Below are positions 30,701 through 34,429 of a stretch of DNA of 34,429 nt, in pieces. The stretch lies in NCBI RefSeq assembly GCF_034424375.1, contig NZ_CP139966.1:1-34429 (forward strand), read 5' to 3'. The notes below the pieces were generated by a model. The model worked only from the letters and a program-made list of their open reading frames with translations, did not search any database and was not told the DNA's origin. Numbering within the stretch: position 1 is the stretch's first letter; every line of letters begins with the position of its first letter. A program made the position numbers and the translations under genes. The DNA comes from Paraburkholderia kururiensis. GTDB lineage: Bacteria; Pseudomonadota; Gammaproteobacteria; Burkholderiales; Burkholderiaceae.

Positions 30701-32604
30701 AGAACCGACGACCAGACGCGCTCGAACTGCTCATCGTCGGCCGTGTGCTCGCGCAGATACTTTTCGAGCTTGCGCCGCGTGAAAACGGACTGTGTTTCGG
30801 TCAGACGTTCGATAACCGTTTCCGGGGCCTCGATGATCTGCTCGCCGGCTTCCCGGAGACGGGCCAGCCGTTCGGCCTCGGCTGCGGCTTTTTCGGCCGC
30901 CTGGGCGGCTTCCTCGGGCGTGAGGGCAGGGTGGTCCCCGTCTGGACGGGCGATGGCGCCTGGAGCCTCCGGCGCCGGCAGTGCGACCCATTCGTTACGG
31001 TGGGTGCGCCGGGTAGTGAACCCGACCTGGTTGCCGTCGGCGTCCAGCATCGGCTCCTTGATGTCCACCGCGACGCGGCCATTGTTGACCAGCGCAATGC
31101 GCTCCCCGATCGCTGGGTGTAGCTCCTCGAGCGCGCCAGCAAGATCGACGCCCCAAACTTCCCGCTCCTTGCCGGCGTCGTCCTGGTAGCGCACGAAGTA
31201 GGAGGGGGAACCGCCCTCGCGACGCCGGTACGGTGCGGCGCCGTGGTCCAGCAGCGCGCCAATGTGCGCGCTGGCTGGCAGCGGATAGGTTACAGGTGCG
31301 CGCCGTCGCAGTCCGTCAGTCGCTCCGTCATCAGCACGTGCATCAGGCGACAGAAGACCCTCAGTTCCTTGCCCGCCGTCGTAACGTGCCATACGGCATT
31401 CGGACAGTTCGTGCAGACCGTATCCGGCCAGTCCTCCCGCTCCGCGAGGACCGGACTCAGGGGTGTGTCCTCGGTAGATTCGCTCTCGCTGCTGTTGGGC
31501 AGCAGCACCTTCTTGTCCTGATCGATCGGCATCGTGGTTCTCCTGTCTAAAACGGCCCTCCCAGCGGGCCTTGCGCTCGGCCAGCAGGGCGCGCTTGCCC
31601 TCGGGCGATGCGCTCCTGAACGCCTCATAGGCGGGCTTGTTGCCGCTGTTGAAATAGCGGATGCCGGGCTGCACGAGCTCGGCCCATTCCTGCTTCTTTT
31701 GGTCGATATGGTCGGGGTTACGCCGCGCCTGCTGACGCTCGACATACTGGCGTTTAATCTCGCGGTTAAGGTGCGCGTACTTCTCCTCGGTCGATAGCGC
31801 GATGGCCGCCTCGCTGAAGGCCATTTCCTTAAGCCGGATGAACTTCGCTTCGCCCGGCAGCCGCACCGCGAGGATCGGCCGCCCGTGGGTCTTCATGTCC
31901 TTGACTTCGCCGAACTCCGCGAGCATGCCGCGAAAGTCGGCATAGTTCCGAATGCCGCGATCGAGCACGGCATTCATGACCTGCGACAGCGTGCGCTCGC
32001 GAAGCTCCAGGCTGATAGCATCGCCCGTGAACGGGTCGAGCTCTTCATGCCGGGCGATCCGTTCCGATTGCAGATTGAACGTCCACCGTGGATTGTCTTT
32101 CGGACTGGCGAGCCCGAAACGGTTGTTGATGTCTTCCTGCGCCGCGTCGATGTAATCCAGGTGGTCTTCGACAAGGCCGAAGGGGTTGAGCGCCTGGCCG
32201 CTGACCAGGTTGTGATTAGGCACGATCACGTGAATGTGAAACATGCGCTCAACCTCTTCGCCCGTGCTGCTGTTGATGTAACTCTCGATCTTCGGCACGT
32301 GTGCCTCGGCGTGCACCATGTACTCGTCGGGATCGAACGCCGGGAAAAGGTTCTTTAGCGTAGCGTGCAGGATCTCGGTCATGCTGCTGGTGTCGAGGTC
32401 CCGCTCCTTGAATCCGAGCGTGATGTGGTGATAGCCGCGCCCGCTCGCATCGATCAGGCGAGCGACCGTATTCAGGTCGTCGCCGGTCAGGTGGACACGA
32501 TGGTCTAGCTCGTCGCGCGTGAATTCCCGACCTTGCTTGTGGCCGTGCTCCAAATACTCTTCGAGGTCGGCGCCGGACGTGCCGTGCGTGACTCTAATCA
32601 GCAT
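27712..32604 (-). CDS. traI: Large conjugative relaxase-helicase
   Basis: This is a 1630-residue protein. The N-terminal relaxase domain has candidate metal-binding His in VHAEAHV (98, 102) and FHIHVIVPNHN (123, 125), as in MOBP/MOBQ-type relaxases; candidate nicking Tyr are Y17 and Y58. A roughly 95-residue GGSPSYFVRY...VWGV domain occurs twice (about 447-542 and 657-750). A RecD/TraA-like helicase follows: Walker A GAAGTGKS (825-832), VVVVDEAGM (892-900), VHKSQGATVD and VSWTRHREHLQV. The C-terminal region (about 1430-1540) is LPD7-like (YSVNRYGDVTYRLAG...IQFSNPDLAAYA). It would nick oriT, bind the strand and unwind it. The start overlaps mobC by 11 bases. Confidence 0.88.
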   Translation of the reverse strand: MLIRVTHGTSGADLEEYLEHGHKQGREFTRDELDHRVHLTGDDLNTVARLIDASGRGYHHITLGFKERDLDTSSMTEILHATLKNLFPAFDPDEYMVHAEAHVPKIESYINSSTGEEVERMFHIHVIVPNHNLVSGQALNPFGLVEDHLDYIDAAQEDINNRFGLASPKDNPRWTFNLQSERIARHEELDPFTGDAISLELRERTLSQVMNAVLDRGIRNYADFRGMLAEFGEVKDMKTHGRPILAVRLPGEAKFIRLKEMAFSEAAIALSTEEKYAHLNREIKRQYVERQQARRNPDHIDQKKQEWAELVQPGIRYFNSGNKPAYEAFRSASPEGKRALLAERKARWEGRFRQENHDADRSGQEGAAAQQQRERIYRGHTPESGPRGAGGLAGYGLHELSECRMARYDGGQGTEGLLSPDARADDGATDGLRRRAPVTYPLPASAHIGALLDHGAAPYRRREGGSPSYFVRYQDDAGKEREVWGVDLAGALEELHPAIGERIALVNNGRVAVDIKEPMLDADGNQVGFTTRRTHRNEWVALPAPEAPGAIARPDGDHPALTPEEAAQAAEKAAAEAERLARLREAGEQIIEAPETVIERLTETQSVFTRRKLEKYLREHTADDEQFERVWSSVLASPLLVGLEGEDRGDARDRRIVGELVARGAAPFEHQKGGSPSYFVRYRDDNGEERDVWGVELRAALDKLDPSLGQRIAITHEGRQLVTYRIPVRDEQGNITSWTDKQRYKNLWNAEDAPRQATGNLFTSTEVLAIERRLIEIADRLADGMGASVSRSTHDRIAAQRGFVPEQAEAFTKLVSGEQIAIVNGAAGTGKSYVLGAMREAYEADGFTVIGGILQGKTAKDLERESGIKSQTLASLLHALDNGRVTLDARTVVVVDEAGMVGSRQLERLLSHVEKTGARVRLVGDAMQLHAVDYGDAFARLSDRIPPVRLVEIQRQKRGGAWMCEASKALSRHEVGAAIKAYADAGMVNADKTHDHAKLALVERWNLDRLSTPEKSQIVLARTRAEVAELNLLMREKLRDSGHLGTEHSHQTASGKLALAEGEHIVFLENNRDLGVFNGTAGTIQRIKGSVLTVRLQEGQTVNVDLAEYNQINYGYALTVHKSQGATVDRAYSLVSPGMTAENAYVSWTRHREHLQVFYGQDKFRSLDVLARRLSNPEIKEFSGDYEQSSMSLADQLLDEARREQEQQAETQLDEWKEIRTKLDGSRLLAHLSHSHGTLIDQYEVVKHELGHDLIRCGSRNYSLNDFLTKQLRLDWKSEAAPVLREVYAAQLADVDVEARHVPNKILWESFSSWRSTDWPREVKDAWRTYETSIKERRQAIHDAYKAGVERLKAEYGTGRGSGYKTELSVLRAQRAFRLTELNVSQDIERDALHERYAIRSGEQYRLWLERQVEQGNEQALAELRRQTLRDAGAASPYRDSVSGERLTAAARAAAPMIRDITYSVNRYGDVTYRLAGKDLLVDENKRVRYIDHDPATIEAGLRLSIQKFGTTLHVRGDEDFKRRVVQVSIERGLRIQFSNPDLAAYAKEYEAQLKAQKSVSSAAQSTDLAAQEQAAAQQIGERADNPRSFEQFKQQVQDEARRRAELERQENERQKTSNEPDQDDTPGLD

Positions 32605-32977
32605 AGTCGATCACATACCGGAGCGCCGCCTTTAATTGGCGGTTCATTTCGTGAAGCTCTTCGAGATTCGCGATATATGTGTCCTGCGATACTTTTCCCT
32701 CCAAATGATCCGCATTAAGCCGGTGTGCGATCTGGTTCACATTGTTCGAGAATTTACGGAATATCCGCAAAATCTCCATGTCGCTTTCCGTCATGCGAGG
32801 CTTAGCAATAACCTGAGTGGTATTGGTCAGCACGTATTGACGGAAAAACTCGGATTGAGACAACCCGGATGCAGTGAATTTCGCACGGTATGCCTCATAA
32901 TCCGACAGTTTCAGACGAAAGGCGACGGGACGGGATTTTTCCGTCTTTTCACCCTCGATTTTTGGAGCGCGAGCCAT
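32594..32977 (-). CDS. mobC: MobC-like relaxosome accessory protein
   Basis: This is a 127-residue protein. ATG 32977 lies two bases after the previous stop. An N-terminal ribbon-helix-helix-like segment (RPVAFRLKLSDYEAYRAKFT then ASGLSQSEFFRQYVL) is followed by the MobC signature NNVNQIAHRLNADHLEG. MobC proteins bind near nic and help the relaxase open oriT. Its 3' end overlaps the relaxase start, consistent with equal production. Confidence 0.88.
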   Translation of the reverse strand: MARAPKIEGEKTEKSRPVAFRLKLSDYEAYRAKFTASGLSQSEFFRQYVLTNTTQVIAKPRMTESDMEILRIFRKFSNNVNQIAHRLNADHLEGKVSQDTYIANLEELHEMNRQLKAALRYVIDYAD

Positions 32978-32979
32978 AA

Positions 32980-33390
32980 TCAATCCCAACCCGGTCCAGT
33001 TTTGGGAGTTTGGCGACTTTCTAAATATGCGTCGTCGGCTGCCTTTTTCAGTGCGGCGGCCTGATTATCGAGCCGCTGAGACTGCACGTGTTTGGCGGCT
33101 GATTTCTTGGCGCGCTTTTTCTCAGCCCCTTGCTGACGGATGCGACGCTCGTTGTCGGCAAAGGTACGAAGCACGCGAAAGCCGGCCTCCGAGCTCTCTT
33201 GGCGCTTGCGGGCCTCGTCGGCCGCCACGCGCTTTTCCGTCGCGATCTCGGCATCGCAGTAGAGCTCGAAGACGGCGAGCGTATGCCTGAATCGCTGCTG
33301 ACGCTCGAAGTCAGCGGCGACGGCGGCACTGGCTTCTGACTCGGAACTGGCCTCGGTCTGCTGCTGGTTCATCTGCTGCACGGGGTTCAT
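32980..33390 (-). CDS. Basic coiled-coil protein, first gene of the relaxase operon
   Basis: This is a 136-residue protein. ATG 33390 is chosen with AGGAGG nearby (a GTG six bases upstream is possible). It is helical and very charged (EKRVAADEARKRQESSEAGF, RRIRQQGAEKKRAKKSAAKH), consistent with a DNA-binding or relaxosome-assembly role. No family is recognised. It lies at the edge of the putative oriT. Confidence 0.6.
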   Translation of the reverse strand: MNPVQQMNQQQTEASSESEASAAVAADFERQQRFRHTLAVFELYCDAEIATEKRVAADEARKRQESSEAGFRVLRTFADNERRIRQQGAEKKRAKKSAAKHVQSQRLDNQAAALKKAADDAYLESRQTPKTGPGWD

Positions 33391-33441
33391 CGTCACGCCT
33401 CCTGTGAACGTAGTTCACGGCCCCCGCGAGGGGCCTGCGAA

Positions 33442-33465
33442 ACGATGCGCAACATTGCGCATCGT
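33442..33465. repeat. 24-bp inverted repeat in the putative oriT
   Basis: ACGATGCGCAA-CA-TTGCGCATCGT is perfect with a two-base centre. A further GATGCGCAACG copy lies at 33484-33494. It is a candidate binding site for MobC or the first operon protein. Confidence 0.6.
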
Positions 33466-33538
33466 TGCGTACCCGTGCGCACGGATGCGCAACGGGGGTC
33501 GGTTTTCCCAAGCCGGTCGCAGACCGGCGCCGGGGGTT

Positions 33539-33563
33539 CCAAGGGGGGCAACGCCCCCTTTGG
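33539..33563. terminator. Strong GC hairpin
   Basis: CCAAGGGGGGC and GCCCCCTTTGG pair over AAC (11 pairs, one G-U). It could end a transcript in the oriT region or be part of oriT structure. Confidence 0.45.
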
Positions 33564-33568
33564 GCACG

Positions 33569-33607
33569 GGATATGTTGGAACTTGCGTAGCAAGTGTAAA
33601 CATATCC
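33569..33607. repeat. Nested inverted repeat, possible nic-proximal hairpin
   Basis: Outer arms GGATATGTT (33569-33577) and AACATATCC (33599-33607) are perfect and enclose a second perfect hairpin ACTTGC-GTA-GCAAGT (33581-33595). Relaxases typically recognise such an inverted repeat next to nic. Confidence 0.5.
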
Positions 33608-33725
33608 TTCGTGCCTGTCAGACTAAAAGCACCGCAATCGCATCGTAGCAAGACGGGCGGCAAAACACAAGACGTACAATGCGACCACATGTCAGACACT
33701 TTATAGATACATACAATGAACACAA

Positions 33726-33796
33726 CATTGACAAAAAGTGCTTGCGCGGGCCAAACAAAAACACTATGCTGACGACACATTGACATTGCATTGACA
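33726..33796 (+). promoter_or_regulatory. stbA promoter with three CATTGACA repeats
   Basis: -35 TTGCGC (33742-33747) and -10 TATGCT (33765-33770) are 17 bp apart. CATTGACA occurs at 33726-33733, 33778-33785 and 33789-33796, the last two one helical turn apart and just after the expected transcription start. In R388, StbA binds direct repeats upstream of its own gene; these repeats are good candidates for the equivalent. Confidence 0.65.
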
Positions 33797-33852
33797 CTTT
33801 AGGGGCAGAGAGGCAGAATGCGTCAAACCCAACCCCATGCGAGAGATCGCCC

Positions 33853-34314
33853 ATGACAAAACCGACCGCGCCGGAGGAGCTGCTTGACGAGCTCGCCCAG
33901 GTCAAGCCGCAGGGCAAGACGGCCCGCCTTCGATTGTTGTTTGATCGCATCGAGGCGCTGCAACAGCAGGGCCACTTGCAGAGCGAGATCCTGGAAAAGC
34001 TGAATAGCGCCGATCCGCCCCTGAATATGAAGCTGTCCGCGTTCCGAACGGTCCTTACCCGTCTGAGAAAGGAGCGACAGGAACAAGGGCAGGATCAAAA
34101 ACCGAAGGTCCGCCGAGCATCGGCGGCCACCGAACCGACGGCCAGTAACACGCCCGGCCCGATGGCCCAAGAGGGGGAACCGCCCTCGGCCGAATCCGAT
34201 GAATCCGTGCGCGAGCGGTTGCGTAAAACCGTAATCGCGGACGAACGATCGCCTGAGCTTAATCAGTATTTCAACACTACTGGCAAGAAACCGATTGGAG
34301 GAAAGATTAAATGA
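33853..34314 (+). CDS. stbA: StbA-like DNA-binding partition/transfer regulator
   Basis: This is a 153-residue protein. The N-terminal half is helical with an HTH-like region (GHLQSEILEKLN, then LNMKLSAFRTVLTRLRKER) typical of StbA/TraK-like proteins; the rest is a flexible Pro/Ser/Thr/Glu-rich tail ending in basic residues. In R388, StbA binds repeats next to oriT, keeps plasmid copies distributed and limits transfer. Its stop overlaps the stbB start (ATGA, 34311-34314). Assignment rests on sequence pattern and operon order. Confidence 0.82.
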   Translation: MTKPTAPEELLDELAQVKPQGKTARLRLLFDRIEALQQQGHLQSEILEKLNSADPPLNMKLSAFRTVLTRLRKERQEQGQDQKPKVRRASAATEPTASNTPGPMAQEGEPPSAESDESVRERLRKTVIADERSPELNQYFNTTGKKPIGGKIK

Positions 34315-34429
34315 GCGCCAAAATCACCAAGAAAGACCTGCGGGCCGCCGTGGTTAATTTTTCGGGGAACGTCGGTAAATCGACCATCGCGAAACATCTT
34401 TTGATGCCTCGTCTTGGCGTGAATATCAT
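34311..34429 (+). CDS. stbB: StbB-like ATPase, N-terminal part (continues at base 1)
   Basis: It begins MSAKITKKDLRAAVVNFSGN and then VGKSTIAKHLLMPRLGVNI. FSGNVGKST is the StbB variant of the ParA deviant Walker A motif, where KGG is replaced. The frame runs off the window and continues exactly in frame at base 1. Confidence 0.88.
   Translation, partial: MSAKITKKDLRAAVVNFSGNVGKSTIAKHLLMPRLGVNI

Larger units (their letters stand above)
33391..33852. other. Putative oriT and divergent control region
   Basis: This 462-base gene-free region separates the relaxase operon (minus) from stbA (plus), the place oriT occupies in R388. From left to right it holds the palindrome GTGAAC-GTA-GTTCAC (33404-33418), a GC hairpin GGCCCC/GGGGCC (33419-33435), a 24-bp inverted repeat with 11-bp arms ACGATGCGCAA (33442-33465), the hairpin 33539-33563, a nested inverted repeat (33569-33607), and the stbA promoter with CATTGACA repeats. 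The nic site is not identified; TATCC at 33603-33607 is somewhat like MOBP nic sequences. Confidence 0.6.

Noticed and set aside
1..34429. Self-transmissible plasmid with its own type IV secretion channel
   Set aside because: Relaxase, MobC and coupling ATPase are present, but no VirB4-, VirB6-, VirB9- or VirB10-like genes were seen anywhere.
1..34429. tRNA or rRNA genes
   Set aside because: No cloverleaf with a CCA-like end and no rRNA-like conserved stretch was recognised.

Overview
The window looks like one complete circular plasmid of about 34.4 kb, opened inside a partition-type gene. The last 119 bases encode the first 39 residues of a StbB-like ATPase plus two bases of codon 40. The first base completes that codon and the frame runs on to a stop at 601, giving a 239-residue protein. 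GC-rich codon use, a TrfA-like initiator with 17-bp iterons, an StbABC module and a Tn21-subgroup transposon point to a Gram-negative proteobacterium, most likely a betaproteobacterium (Burkholderiales-like). That placement is inference.

Layout. (1) 33853 through the junction to 1635: stbA-stbB-stbC plus a 48-residue membrane protein, for stable inheritance. (2) 1813-4263: an exported protein of unknown function, then a compact three-gene operon whose last two products are tail-anchored. One has an HExxH zinc-protease motif and the other a Cys-His-Asp peptidase/transglutaminase-like arrangement. (3) 4264-8850: small accessory genes. These are a ParE toxin with an unusually long antitoxin, a HAD-fold protein, a DEDD exonuclease, small HTH and membrane proteins, and an LPD29-like protein under two matching operators. 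(4) 8859-19893: an intact 11,035-bp Tn3-family (Tn21 subgroup) transposon with 38-bp inverted repeats and the target duplication TATGA. Its cargo is metal transport rather than mercury resistance: a CDF exporter, an NRAMP-related importer with a structured leader, and cadA/cadR. (5) 19894-22082: the origin (8 iterons, phased GGTTA repeats) and a TrfA-like repA. (6) 22296-25989: a TraD-type coupling ATPase without its own membrane domain, a separate polytopic membrane protein and a third protein. (7) 26280-33390: a transfer operon on the minus strand, consisting of a small basic protein, MobC, a 1630-residue relaxase-helicase and a charged accessory protein. (8) 33391-33852: a repeat-rich intergenic region between the transfer operon and stbA, the probable oriT.

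How it fits together. No mating-pair (VirB/Tra) channel genes are present, so the plasmid should be mobilizable: it carries its own relaxosome and coupling protein and would borrow a channel. The stbABC-oriT-relaxase arrangement resembles R388. An 8-bp repeat (CATTGACA) lies at both the stbA promoter and the coupling-protein promoter, suggesting that one regulator, plausibly StbA, ties maintenance to transfer. A roughly 95-bp structured element occurs twice, each time about 20 bp after the last gene of an operon, and its stems differ by compensatory base changes.

All functional assignments rest on motif and family recognition by eye. No database search was run.
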